From Cladocopium goreaui (lineage: Eukaryota > Sar > Dinophyceae > Suessiales > Symbiodiniaceae): DNA of 64,000 nucleotides. The notes below the pieces were generated by a model. It saw nothing but the letters and a program-made list of their open reading frames with translations, did not search any database and was not told the origin of the DNA. Below, in pieces: positions 53,576 through 64,000 of this stretch. Position numbers and translations under genes: made by a program. The DNA lies in the NCBI GenBank assembly GCA_947184155.2, contig CAMXCT020005112.1, positions 1,117,001 to 1,181,000 on the forward strand, read 5' to 3'. How positions within the stretch are numbered: position 1 is the first letter of the stretch; each line of letters starts with the position of its first letter.

Positions 53576-54579
53576 CCTCTTGCTCTCTCCTTCTTTCTAC
53601 AAGGGAGGCCCCCGACTCCGTTTCCAAAAATCACATCAATTTTCAGGTGCCAAAAACGAACCCAAGACCAGCCCTTGCACCTGGTCAATCTTTCCCTTTC
53701 TGTTCTCGTAATGAAGGAGCTCCCGTAATTCCAAAGCCTGCAATCGAGGCGCTGCAAAAATATTGGCACAAGGACAAAGCGAGGCTTGCGGGGACTCGAA
53801 ACTTTCAAATACTATTGTTGAAGTTCTTGAAGAGTTGGCAACTGTCTAAGGCTCGGTCCTTACATGAGAATAAGCTGTCATCTATAAAACTGCAACATGG
53901 ACACAGGTGGTCGCATGTGAACAGGCAAATCATAAAAACCAAGAAACAAAACACACCACCAAAAACGGCAAGACGCAGATCCCCCGGCCAGATTTGCGTC
54001 TCACCTTCCCAAGGACAGCGAAGCAAACAGCGAAAGGGGCAAGAGCCCAACAAAAACAACCACAACAAAAAGATTTGCCAAAAAACACAGTGGTACAAAC
54101 CCACTGTGTCGCTACATACTCAAAAACATGCAGCAAACTAATTAGTTGCCACCCAGTGAGGTGAGACACTCGATCTGCGCAGTTGCCAAGGGGGCAACTC
54201 AAAGTCGCAGTTGCTATACACTATCGCCTAACCCAGCCTCTCAGAGTCCTCTCACAAGTACTTGTTCAGGTGCTCGTGTTCAATGCAAGGGCAGGTACCC
54301 TGATACGTCAGCAATAGCGAAGAAGGATGACGCTGGTGGCCATTTGTCATCGCGCCACTCCCCACTGCGGGGAGCGGCCCAGTGGCTGCGACAATGGGTC
54401 AAGCAAGGCCAGGTCAGTGACCATCCGTCAAAAGCCACTAAAACGAAAAAGGGTGTCTCGGGGTGGACATGCCTGCTGTGCCACGTCAAAAGAGAGGCGG
54501 CGCAGGCATAGCCAAGTATGGTCAGCATCACATCGTAAACTTCTCACCAACATGCTTGCCATACCTGTAAACTTCTCAC

Positions 54580-54671
54580 CAATACATGCAATGTCATAGG
54601 GGCGCAAAAGCAGTGTAGTAGCTGCCGGACTGTTCAGGTACTCCCAGAGTGTCTTCGTCTCAACAAAGTAC
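54580..54671 (-). CDS. Candidate exon with duplicated donor
   Basis: The acceptor is TGCTGCAG and the donor is GT (GTATTG|GTGAGAAG). It encodes YFVETKTLWEYLNSPAATTL and LLRPYDIACIG, a convincing protein-like segment. The donor motif GGTGAGAAGTTTAC occurs again 30 bases downstream (in gene sense). The family is unknown and no neighbouring exon was found. Confidence 0.4.
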
Positions 54672-55286
54672 CTGCAGCATAGCAATACCGTTGGGTCAGC
54701 CTGAATATCCAGAAAGAACACCATTCTCCCGACGCCCCCAGGGAGCGGCACTGGAACAACAGTGTCACTCGCTGTGCAGCCTGGTCCATGGCTCCGGCCG
54801 GCTACAGTCTGCTCCCCCAACCAGCAAAAACGAAAACATAAGTAGGACGAGGCGACGTAGCAGCCAAGACGATCGAAGAGGGCCAAACGGACGAAAACAG
54901 AGACAGACAAACCACCCAATAAGACGGGAGGCAAGGAAGTAAGGTGATGTGATGTTGGGGTCAGCAGTCCTAGTAGTCCTTAGTCACCTCAGTGAGCAAG
55001 CAGCCAATCAGCCCACCAAACCACCAACAAAAAGACAAAAAACAAGGAAGGCAAGAACAAACCAACAAAAAACTGAAAACCACACCAACACCCACAACAC
55101 GAGGCCAGACGCAATGGAGACCAAACAACAAACCAAAAGACACAACGGCAGCGAGAACAGCAAAGGAGGCCAACGAACGAAAAGGACGAGGGGGGGAGGC
55201 AACAGGCGGAGGCCAACAGGGAAAAGAGAGAAGGCGCCCGGGAAGGCAGCAGGGACAGGAGGGAGAAAGCAGCACGGGCCAAGAAG
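54672..55286. other. A/C-rich sequence flanking the LTR element
   Basis: The stretch is rich in ACCAACAAAA and AAGGCAAGAACA words. Open frames on both strands are compositional. No gene, LTR or clear repeat is recognised. Confidence 0.4.
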
Positions 55287-56625
55287 TGTGAAAAACGTAA
55301 ACCCAAGTACACCTCTCGTGTACCCAAATCGACGCTTTCATAAAATCACTACGCCAGACGCAAACACCTACTGTGGTTGCGACTCCGCAGTTACTTACTT
55401 CTCTGCAATGTCAAATAAAGGAACTTGTTCCACCCCGACTCCTAAGTGCACGTCAGACTCCTTCTTTTCTCTCCAGACGCCACACACAACGGAACAGGTC
55501 AACAAGAACCAGGGCAGGCACACGGCCACAGCCCACAAACAAAGAAAGGAAGCAAGATGTTCCAGTGTGGCTACTGTTTCAAGTGCCCTAGGTGACACTG
55601 CAGTTCAGTTCTCTTCGGAACACTTGACACCACTCCCTTGAGCCGATGTCTCAACTGGGAAACTCGATTCCAGGTTTCCAATACACAACCTTCCTTCAAA
55701 GGTTGTTGAAACAATTCCAAACTGCTATGATATACAAATCACCTAGTCACAAAAACGTCAGAAACATTTCCAAAAGTTCTCAAGTCAAACTGGTTCTCGT
55801 CCAAACGCAAATAACCAGCTAGCCGGTGTTACTAGTCTCTACCAAACGTCTAGACTAGTTACACGGCTATTCAAGAACGAAATGATCCATTCAAATTCCT
55901 TTACAAAATTCTCTTGCAATACAGAACAACATGGAACCTCCTGTTCCATCTCCAAAACAGTTCTTCGCACAGAGACATCTTCTCATAGCTCCAAACTACC
56001 GTGGAGAACAGAATGTTCTGCTCGACTTCTCAGCTAATATCCAGTCATCAGCAGTCATAGCGCTAAAGTAGTTCGCTCACCACAATAACCAAACGTCAGC
56101 AATAAGTCACAAAGACAAAAGTCACAAAGCAGACTTCCAGACCAAATACCCAGAGGTTGACTACTATACGTAGGCATTGTCTTCTCAATGCCGGAGTATC
56201 AGACTTCCAGATCAAATGCCCAGATGTCGAACACTATGCGTAGGCATTGTCCTTACAACGCTAAAATATCAGACTTCCTCGCAAGAGGTAGTCAAAGGAC
56301 TTCACCAACATCTCAGATGTTTGAAGCAACGTCAAGAATCGAAACGGATATTCCAATACCATCTCCGTCAGATCCACACTCCCACAAGGAGTCAAGGAAT
56401 CTCTGAGATCGATGAAACCGCATCATCCCGACTCATCTGTCTAGCGAATGCTTCTGAAAGCATTCGTCCACTGTCATAAAGCAAAATAACGCTTCAAACT
56501 GTATTCAAAGGAGAATCAAGCTCCAAGTAGATTCACTTAGACTCACTGGTCGATATCTCAGATCAGCTCATGCAGCTTCTCATACCACAAAGCAATATTG
56601 AAACTACTTATGTCTGATGCAGACA
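55287..56625 (-). repeat. 3' LTR
   Basis: In minus orientation it begins TGTCTGCATCAGACATAAG and ends CGTTTTTCACA. By eye it differs from the other LTR at only about six positions, including one single-base indel, so the insertion is young. No coding sequence is evident. Confidence 0.8.
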
Positions 56626-56634
56626 CCTTCCCAT
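56626..56634 (-). other. Polypurine tract
   Basis: ATGGGAAGG on the minus strand abuts the TG of the 3' LTR, where plus-strand DNA synthesis would be primed. Confidence 0.6.
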
Positions 56635-57867
56635 AGTCCAGTTTCACCACTGAAGGCTCAATGAAAGTCAGGTCGCACCAATGCCAAGTTGCACCCACAA
56701 GGGTTCAAACTTCCACACCCCCTTTCGACATGACATTCATTTCTCTCTCTATACCCACTCAAATTCATATCCAGTATGAACTTCGCCATATTGTCAAAGT
56801 CAAATGTGTGGAATACATCGTATTTGCCAAGAGGCTTCGATATTCCAATCACCTGACCGAAAAATGAAGTCTACTCCTCTGAAACACTCGAAGTTTCCAA
56901 AAAATGTAACTGTCTTTGAGAAATCACCTGATTCTCAAAGAAATAGACGGTTGTTCCTCCAACCCTTCGCTCATCAAAATAAACAGTCCATCCATATCCA
57001 CGACCATCGTCAGCGCTGATGTCAGCAATACTCCATAGATGTCTCCATGGCCACAGCTCCCATCCATCCTTAACCAGTCAACATCACCAAGCTCAGAATC
57101 CATCGACTGATCAAAGAGACCATGGCGTCAATTCACGATCAACTACAGTGCTGTTTGTGGTTCCCTAGAACAGACGGAAACAAAACAAAACACCAACAAC
57201 ACACACACGAGATGCATGCTTAACAATACACAACAACTAACAAGACTGTTTCCCAAAATTCCAGATGCTACCAACATACCGGAATTTTGCGAACCAGTAG
57301 CACATGTCCCAACATGCAACCAAAGTCTGGATTCATTTCCAACACAGCAAAACAGGGAAAACTGACTGTCCTTCTCTACAAAACGCCAGAACAGTCACCA
57401 TCCCTAAAACAAGTCAAAACGAGTTCTCGTGAGTTCACTGTGCACTCCCTGCTGTATGCCGCACAAACTCAAAATCAAATCGATTGACAGGCATGCAAGT
57501 GTTCTGGAAATGAACCTGTCTCCGTGGTTTTGCAAGAACCCTTCAACAAGTCATCTTCGCAAAAACTGCACTCGCCAACTGACAAACTGACAAATAAAAA
57601 CCTAACTGCAAAACAAGGAGCATTGCACAAAACACTCAAAATTGTTTGTGTTTCATTTGTTTGTTTCGTTTCGTTTGTTTCGTTTCGTTTAAAATTGAGA
57701 TTCCACATGACTGCATTCCACACTCTTGCAACATGACCGCATCAAAATACTGAAATGTGCCAATCACCGATTGCACGCACTCAAACCGCACGTTCCACCA
57801 TTTTGCAACAACTCACACAGCTGAGCCTAGAGACCTAAAGCACACTAATCTACAACTCACCCACGCT

Positions 57868-58136
57868 TCAGTTTCGATCAGGACGTTCACGAACTGGCTC
57901 ATAGACAACCATCTGATCGATGATCCGATAAAGCAACCTTCCTTGCCCATCATATTCTTCAGGAAGAAGAAGTCCATACCAACGGAACTCACCTTTCTGA
58001 ACTTTCTCCAGTACATTGGAGTCGCACTCAAATCGATCCTGGAGGTATAGATATCTGGTGAGATCCTCTGAAGCGTCCGCAGTTCTTCCAACTGTGGTGG
58101 GGCGACAGCGATCCAAAGGCGGATGCTATCCTCCAT
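57868..58136 (-). pseudogene. Deleted paralogue of the 58.9-kb gene
   Basis: It starts MEDSIRLWIAVAPPQLEELR, paralleling MESLKLWIALTPKQLEELNK of the neighbour at 58555-58929. The C-terminal match (FRWYGLLLPEEYDGQGRLLY) is in another frame. The middle of the neighbour, about 40-50 residues, is absent. The copy is therefore an internally deleted, frameshifted relative, unless an unrecognised intron joins the parts. It lies in tandem, on the same strand, inside the LTR element. Confidence 0.6.
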
Positions 58137-58554
58137 TGCTCTAAAATCAAAAACAAATTAGATCCCTTCACTCAGCAAAAGCAAAACAAATGGCTTCGCG
58201 GCATCGATGCAGACATGCAATGCAACTAATGCTTCATGTGACAAACAAAACACTCACTGCAAATCTCAGTACAGGCTGATCTCTTGACTGTGATCCTTGC
58301 CGCATACAGTTCCTCTGAACCAACGACCCATGACCCTACAGTCAAGCTCCAACTCCGCATGACAACTCCACGTGCCCAAATGCACAGTTTCCCCACAGCA
58401 ATGCAAACTGTCCGTTCATCACATGAGCAACTCAGACCCTCCAGGCTGCCGAAGGAACTCTTTCTTCTTTCCCTTCCGCATTTCAAACTGGGACTCAAAA
58501 ACTATACCTAAGACCCCATGGTCTGCCCGATTGCTATACTTGGACCCTGACCAG

Positions 58555-58929
58555 TTAAATGAACTTAACAGCCATCTCACTAATGCGGTACAACAAGCGC
58601 CCTTTGCTGTCCCACTCTTCACATTTCACAGGCCCATGCCAGCGGTACTCAGTGGGCTTAGTCTTCTCCAAGATTCCACTCTCAACCTTTTGAAGGTACC
58701 CGAGCGCAAAGACTTCCATTTCCATCACCGCATAGTCTTTCTGATAGTGTTCACCCTTCAAACCTTCAGGCGTCCAATCCATAAAGTACTGGGCACGATC
58801 CACAGCCTCCTTAGGTCCCAAGCGCAGGTCAAAGCGACCAGAATATTCATCTGGAAACACCTCATTGCCCTTGTTCAACTCTTCCAACTGCTTAGGCGTC
58901 AAAGCAATCCAGAGCTTGAGCGACTCCAT
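58555..58929 (-). CDS. Small passenger protein, unknown function
   Basis: A 124-residue protein starts at the ATG giving MESLKLWIALTPKQLEELNK. It then reads GRFDLRLGPKEAVDRAQYFM and DWTPEG, and ends EYRWHGPVKCEEWDSKGRLL and YRISEMAVKFI. The pattern (short helix, acidic loops, Trp/Tyr-rich end) suggests a compact globular domain. It resembles small cell-signalling or ADP-ribosyl-type folds only loosely, and I make no functional claim. A related deleted copy lies 400 bases away. It sits inside a non-autonomous LTR element, in the element's sense direction. Confidence 0.55.
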   Translation of the reverse strand: MESLKLWIALTPKQLEELNKGNEVFPDEYSGRFDLRLGPKEAVDRAQYFMDWTPEGLKGEHYQKDYAVMEMEVFALGYLQKVESGILEKTKPTEYRWHGPVKCEEWDSKGRLLYRISEMAVKFI

Positions 58930-59280
58930 GTTTGAAACGCACACACACGGCCACGGTCTCAGAGCTCTTGACACAAAACAGTCACAAACAGCTGCGGAAA
59001 CATGAGTAGAGGTTCATCCAAAGCTCATACTCTTGGAAACCAAAACTCCCACACTTCTCATGTGCAAACATCACAAGACTGACCCAACGGCTTTCTCTGT
59101 CACTTCCAGCTTTACCTCTCTCAGCCAACGACCTCATACACCTCTAGGTCACAAACAGTTCAACGTTTCAAGCTCCCGCATCAAAACAGAGCTAAACGGG
59201 TCATTCCTTTCCAGGCAGCCAACCGCAGAGCACAAAAGCTATTTCTACTGACGTCTCCTCCTAAACCAGCAAACTATGGC

Positions 59281-59709
59281 CTAACTAGGATCATTCAGCC
59301 CAACCTCTCTGAGCAGTTCTTCTTCAGCTGTCATCTCCGGGACGTCACTCACACTCGTCAACTCATCGTCCGAGTTGGCACGTGTATCACAGTGACCTTC
59401 CTTCCCAGACGTCGACATTGTCGCAGCATCAATCAACGGTGGCTCCCTTCTGACGCCCGCCACACTTTCTTCCGCATCAATGACAACAGGTGCGGTAGCC
59501 GCGTCAATGGGATATGCTCGACGCCGCACAGCTTTGGAAGACTGGCCCTTCTTGTCGAAGCTATTCTTGATCACTGGTTGCTTAGCGCGAGACGTTACAG
59601 ATGTTGGCTCCTCCTTAGAGACTTCCTTCTGGTCTCCCCGATCGGACATGGCAACCAGATCTACCTTTGACCTTCTTGAACAATACTTGGCGTCATCAGT
59701 GACAAGCAT
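59281..59709 (-). CDS. Acidic low-complexity ORF, unknown
   Basis: A 142-residue frame from the ATG at 59709 (an internal Met at 59649 is also possible). It is hydrophilic, rich in Ser, Glu, Asp and Ala, with two AYPIDAATAPVVI / PLIDAATMSTS-like segments and an acidic C-terminus (MTAEEELLREVGLNDPS). It is the first ORF after the PBS in element orientation, a position where gag would be expected, but no gag motif is seen. Confidence 0.4.
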   Translation of the reverse strand: MLVTDDAKYCSRRSKVDLVAMSDRGDQKEVSKEEPTSVTSRAKQPVIKNSFDKKGQSSKAVRRRAYPIDAATAPVVIDAEESVAGVRREPPLIDAATMSTSGKEGHCDTRANSDDELTSVSDVPEMTAEEELLREVGLNDPS

Positions 59710-60845
59710 GACTTCCACCTTCAATCACCCACAGTGTACTCCAAAGACAAAGTTTCATGCGTATTGGGCTCAAAATCAAATCTACCTTCAGATTGCATAA
59801 CACTGCCATGACAACTCAGAAAGCGCTCTTCACATGCTTATTCCAGCCACCTGATACACCTTTTCTCACTACCCCTCTTCTAAAGACCAACTGAGTTCAA
59901 GACCCAAGACATGCCTCAGCTGTTTGCAAGAACCATGTACCTAATGTCCTCAGTTCCCAGCCTTTGCACTCTGATCCATTACCTCAGTGTCCAGTGTCCA
60001 ACCTGGCAATCAGTCGCTCTACCAGATTATGCAAATCACTTCTTCTCATCCTCACCTTAGTGTGTTCCACTTATACGGTTGCAGCAAGTTACCTACTGTC
60101 ACTTCATACTGCCGAAACGAATCTCGTACGTCCAGGGACATTCCCTCCATGCATACATCTCCAGATACTCCAGCGCAGCCCTGCAATAGTGACCCTACGC
60201 TAGCAATACGTCACGCCATGACACAGACTCCTACCAGAATACTGCCGAGACCACATGGACGCTTTCCCAAAACTACGTACCTATAAAAAGTGAAAAATGA
60301 AGCTTGCTTCTACAGAATCCACTGTCAACACAAACTACAAATTAAAAACTCAACTCCTCCATCCAAGTCACAAGAGTCCTGCCCAGGGTTGACTAATCTT
60401 GTATGCTCTACTACAGGTACCACTGTCGACAGTCTACATGGATCCAATTCTGTCCAGCCCACCAAGCACACACCCTGCCGACTCCTGCTCAACTTGCAAA
60501 CGAGTAGTCGTCCAAGAGAATGATTGGTTCTACCAATGCTGAATCATCAGAGATAGGTCCACTATCCTCATGATCCGTAGAAATCTACACGCACAAATAA
60601 AACAGAGTCTCAAAGTCACCTGAACCAAACAGACTCCAACCAACTTCACACTCCCTAGTGACCTTATACTTTCAGACCATCACCTCCTGTGAAACAGGTG
60701 CACCTTCGTACGAGCTCATCACTGCCTCGGCGCCCAGATCACGGAGCTCCAATACCCAAGATCCCAATCTCACCTTAGATGACGTCCTTAGCAACTTGTC
60801 ACAAACAAGGGTCAGCGGAAGATGGTGTGGGTAGCCCTTTTCAGG

Positions 60846-60909
60846 GCTCCGCTACCATGTGAAAAACGTTTTCTGAGTAGATGTCTCCATGGGCACAGCT
60901 CCGCTACCA
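60846..60909 (-). other. Duplicated primer-binding site
   Basis: GCTCCGCTACCA occurs at 60846-60857 and 60898-60909 (plus strand), each followed by TGTGAAAAACG, the LTR end. The right copy abuts the 5' LTR and is the functional candidate. The left copy looks like a 52-base tandem duplication of the LTR/PBS junction. Confidence 0.65.
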
Positions 60910-62247
60910 TGTGAAAAACGTAAACCCAAGTACACCTCTCGTATACCCAAATCGACGCTTTCATAAAATCACTACGCCAGACGCAAACACCTACTGTGGT
61001 TGCGACTCCGCAGTTACTTACTTCTCTGCAATGTCAAATAAAGGAACTTGTTCCACCCCGACTCCTAAGTGCACGTCAGACTCCTTCTTTTCTCTCCAGA
61101 CGCCACACACAACGGAACAGGTCAACAAGAACCAGGGCAGGCACACGGCCACAGCCCACAAACAAAGAAAGGAAGCAAGATGTTCCAGTGTGGCTACTGT
61201 TTCAAGTGCCCTAGGTGACACTGCAGTTCAGTTCTCTTCGGAACACTTGACACCACTCCCTTGAGCCGATGTCTCAACTGGAAAACTCGATTCCAGGTTT
61301 CCAATACACAACCTTCCTTCAAAGGTTGTTGAAACAATTCCAAACTGCTATGATATACAAATCACCTAGTCACAAAAACGTCAGAAACATTTCCAAAAGT
61401 TCTCAAGTCAAACTGGTTCTCGTCCAAACGCAAATAACCAGCTAGCCGGTGTTACTAGTCTCTACCAAACGTCTAGACTAGTTACACGGCTATTCAAGAA
61501 CGAAATGATCCATTCAAATTCCTTTACAAAATTCTCTTGCAATACAGAACAACATGGAACCTCCTGTTCCATCTCCAAAACAATTCTTCGCACAGAGACA
61601 TCTTCTCATAGCTCCAAACTACCGTGGAGAACAGAATGTTCTGCTCGACTTCTCAGCTAATATCCAGTCATCAGCAGTCATAGCGCTAAAGTAGTTCGCT
61701 TACCACAATAACCAAACGTCAGCAATAAGTCACAAAGACAAAAGTCACAAAGCAGACTTCCAGACCAAACACCCAGAGGTTGACTACTATACGTAGGCAT
61801 TGTCTTCTCAATGCCGGAGTATCAGACTTCCAGATCAAATGCCCAGATGTCGAACACTATGCGTAGGCATTGTCCTTACAACGCTAAAATATCAGACTTC
61901 CTCGCAAGAGGTAGTCAAAGGACTTCACCAACATCTCAGATGTTTGAAGCAACGTCAAGAATCGAAACGGATATTCCAATACCATCTCCGTCAGATCCAC
62001 ACTCCCACAAGGAGTCAAGGAATCTCTGAGATCGATGAAACCGCATCATCCCGACTCATCTGTCTAGCGAATGCTTCTGAAAGCATTCGTCCACTGTCAT
62101 AAAGCAAAATAACGCTTCAAACTGTATTCAAAGGAGAATCAAGCTCCAGTAGATTCACTTAGACTCACTGGTCGATATCTCAGATCAGCTCATGCAGCTT
62201 CTCATACCACAAAGCAATATTGAAACTACTTATGTCTGATGCAGACA
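60910..62247 (-). repeat. 5' LTR
   Basis: This is the partner of 55287-56625 at an offset of 5,623 bases (5,622 after a one-base deletion). Element transcription would start in this copy and run toward lower coordinates. Confidence 0.8.
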
Positions 62248-64000
62248 CCTAAACTTCCACAAGAAGAGAGGCAAATGCAGCTCTATCGGCGTGAAGCAGA
62301 ATCACCCAAGGTGAATCCCTCAGTGCAGGAAGGAAGAGCACCGAAACAGCAAAACCAGGGATCCCCCCAGCCAGGATCCCCGACATCACATGGCGCAGCC
62401 ACCAGGCAAACAGCTTACATGTGTCACAAACAACTTCCGACCACAGCATGGGCTCGTGAGCACTTCCAGTATGATACTGCCGCTATGTATGCAAAAGTCG
62501 CATTCGCATTGCTGTCAAACTCGTTCCCTAAACTATGAAGGTTGAAGTGGTTCACTGCGTCAGCACTAGGTCTCAAACAGGAGTCACTAGGCGTCATCGT
62601 CCCAGCAAGTCCTGCGGAGAGGACCAACTGCGGAGAGGACCAAATGCACCGTACTGTATGTTAGCTGTGTATTCCAGACGAGGCCACTCTCTCCCACCGA
62701 GTGGGCCATTGCCAGGGCATTACAGAATATCCGCACAACGAACCATGTGGGCAGGCTTTGCTGCACTCGGACGCTCCAGACTGAACAGCAGGAAGCACAA
62801 CTGGACAGCGCCAGTAGAGCTCACTGCAGTGCAGCCTAGTCCATGGCTCTACCGGGAATCTACCGCCCCTCTCGGAAAAAACGCAGAAACAAAACAGAGC
62901 GAGAGGGTCCTTCCCAATACAGCCTTAGAAAGAGCCGCAAGACTCAACCAAACCAAAAAACAAACGAATTCAAGGGGAACAAGGAGAGGGGGGGACGGTG
63001 ACAAAAACGGCCCATCTCGGACAAATCCTTAGTCACTACCAGATGAGTCTAATGTAGCAATGGTGAAACGAAAAGTTATGATGCAGAGCGGTAACCTCGG
63101 TATCCAGGCAACAGATGAAGCAAACAACAAAAGCCAACCAAAAGAAACCTGCCATCATGGGGGGAAGCACAAAGGAGGGAGCGGCCAAAGCAAAACACAC
63201 ACAACACCACAAGCCACACAGAAGAAGCGAGGAGAGGAGCCAGGAGGCAGCAGAGGACAGAGAGAGAAAGGACACACTACAAGGGGTACGAACGTCCCTT
63301 AGCGGAGTCCAAAAAGGGGCCAAGGATCATACAATGATGAATACCTCAGTGAGGGAGCACACAGCTCCCAACAACACATGAAGCATGGTGTAGAGGGAAA
63401 GATCTCCACACAGGGCCAAAGGCCTTTGTTGCCATGAAACATAATGAGGAGGGGAGACAATGCGCAACAAACACTCCACGCACAGAGGCAAGGCAACCAG
63501 GCCGTCACCGGAAGCAACGATACCCAGAGGGAGGGACCAGTAAAACCTGGGCCAAGGTGCCAAAGAGGACCATCCGAGGGGGAGGGAGGGCCACGTCAGG
63601 CAGGGAACAGGCAACAAAAAACAGAACCAAATAACAAGACTGTGAAAATCCTACCTGGTTTAGCGCTGAGAGATCAGTGGCGTTGCACAGTTTTGATTTC
63701 ACCAAGTATCGTCTATGGAGGAGCCTATTTTGACTTGGAACGATTGTGAATGGACAGATCGTAGTTTGTACTATCACAGAACAAACCATGAACCCCTAAA
63801 TAGGGCCTATATTTCGATTCCAAAAATGGCCCCATCACGGCAAAGACAATGTAGCCAATCGGAAATAGTGAAGGATATTCTCGAAGAGCATGCAAAGGTC
63901 GGTGGAGCCTTCACAGGATGGCTGCAGGCGAAATGTTTCATTCCAGCTCCTCATTACAATCATAACATCTGGGCCAGTCCAAGTCCCCTGCAACCCCTGC
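62248..64000. other. Sequence with no recognised features
   Basis: Open frames on both strands are short and compositional. One phrase (GTGCAGCCTAGTCCATGGCTC at 62833) resembles GTGCAGCCTGGTCCATGGCTC at 54774, hinting at a diverged repeat on both sides of the LTR element. No splice-bounded exon or domain is supported. Confidence 0.4.

Larger units (their letters stand above)
55287..62247 (-). mobile_element. Non-autonomous LTR retroelement
   Basis: Two direct repeats of about 1,340 bases (55287-56625 and 60910-62247) each run TG...CA when read on either strand. On the minus strand the right copy is followed directly by a primer-binding site beginning TGGTAGCGGAGC. The left copy is preceded directly by the polypurine tract ATGGGAAGG. 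These fix the orientation. The 4.28-kb interior contains no gag, protease, integrase or RT that I can see, only small minus-strand ORFs. It resembles a LARD-type element that carries passenger genes. No flanking target duplication was found (AGAAG at the left, CCTAA at the right). Confidence 0.75.

Noticed and set aside
53032..54141. 369-codon plus-strand open frame
   Set aside because: Its centre is a CACATCTT-type repeat that cannot produce stops in this frame. Only the first 100 bases or so look like an exon.
54146..54511. Plus-strand frame ending in a Cys-x2-Cys motif
   Set aside because: One CLLC motif without partner residues or splice context is not enough to call a zinc-finger exon.
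60898..60909. tRNA gene 3' end (GCTCCGCTACCA)
   Set aside because: No cloverleaf can be formed upstream, and the motif abuts the LTR, so it is a primer-binding site.
55282..62252. Target-site duplication of the LTR element
   Set aside because: The left flank AGAAG and right flank CCTAA do not match. An AGAAG 15 bases beyond the right end is not adjacent.

Overview
The window looks like nuclear DNA of a dinoflagellate, most likely a Symbiodiniaceae-type alga. This is inferred, not proven. The reasons are AT-rich non-coding DNA with many TA-type microsatellites, one split gene whose tiny GC-rich exons use a mix of GT, GC and GA 5' splice sites, and large LINE and LTR retroelements of a style I associate with dinoflagellates. 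I see no bacterial operons, rRNA, tRNA or CRISPR array.

Bases 5,397 to about 48,655 hold the scattered exons of one minus-strand gene for a long coiled-coil protein. I read about 25 exons of 27 to 142 bases. The last eleven (14,405 down to 5,397) join in one continuous reading phase and end in a stop codon. Introns carry three families of short inverted-repeat elements; two of them are flanked by TA, as Tc1/mariner-type MITEs are.

One intron of this gene is swollen by two nested non-LTR retrotransposons (about 16.6 to 36.0 kb). The outer, plus-strand element has a broken ORF1 (RanBP2-like zinc finger) and an uninterrupted ORF2 of about 3,220 codons with an unusual domain order: three diverged repeats, RNase H, APE-type endonuclease, reverse transcriptase, two zinc fingers, then a domain resembling cytosine-C5 methyltransferases that runs into a frameshift. 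The inner, minus-strand element (about 18.03 to 25.48 kb) sits inside the outer ORF1. It encodes an ORF1 with an OTU peptidase domain and zinc fingers, then endonuclease, reverse transcriptase and RNase H. In both elements ORF1 and ORF2 overlap by the four bases ATGA.

From about 49.6 kb the sequence changes character. A tandem satellite (49.9-50.8 kb) is bracketed by two blocks of one minisatellite. Remnants of another retroelement follow (51.2-52.5 kb). Then comes a complete-looking minus-strand LTR element (55,287-62,247) with near-identical 1.34-kb LTRs, a primer-binding site and a polypurine tract. I see no gag-pol in it; it carries two related small genes, one internally deleted, and a third unrelated ORF. 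The last 1.7 kb holds nothing I recognise.
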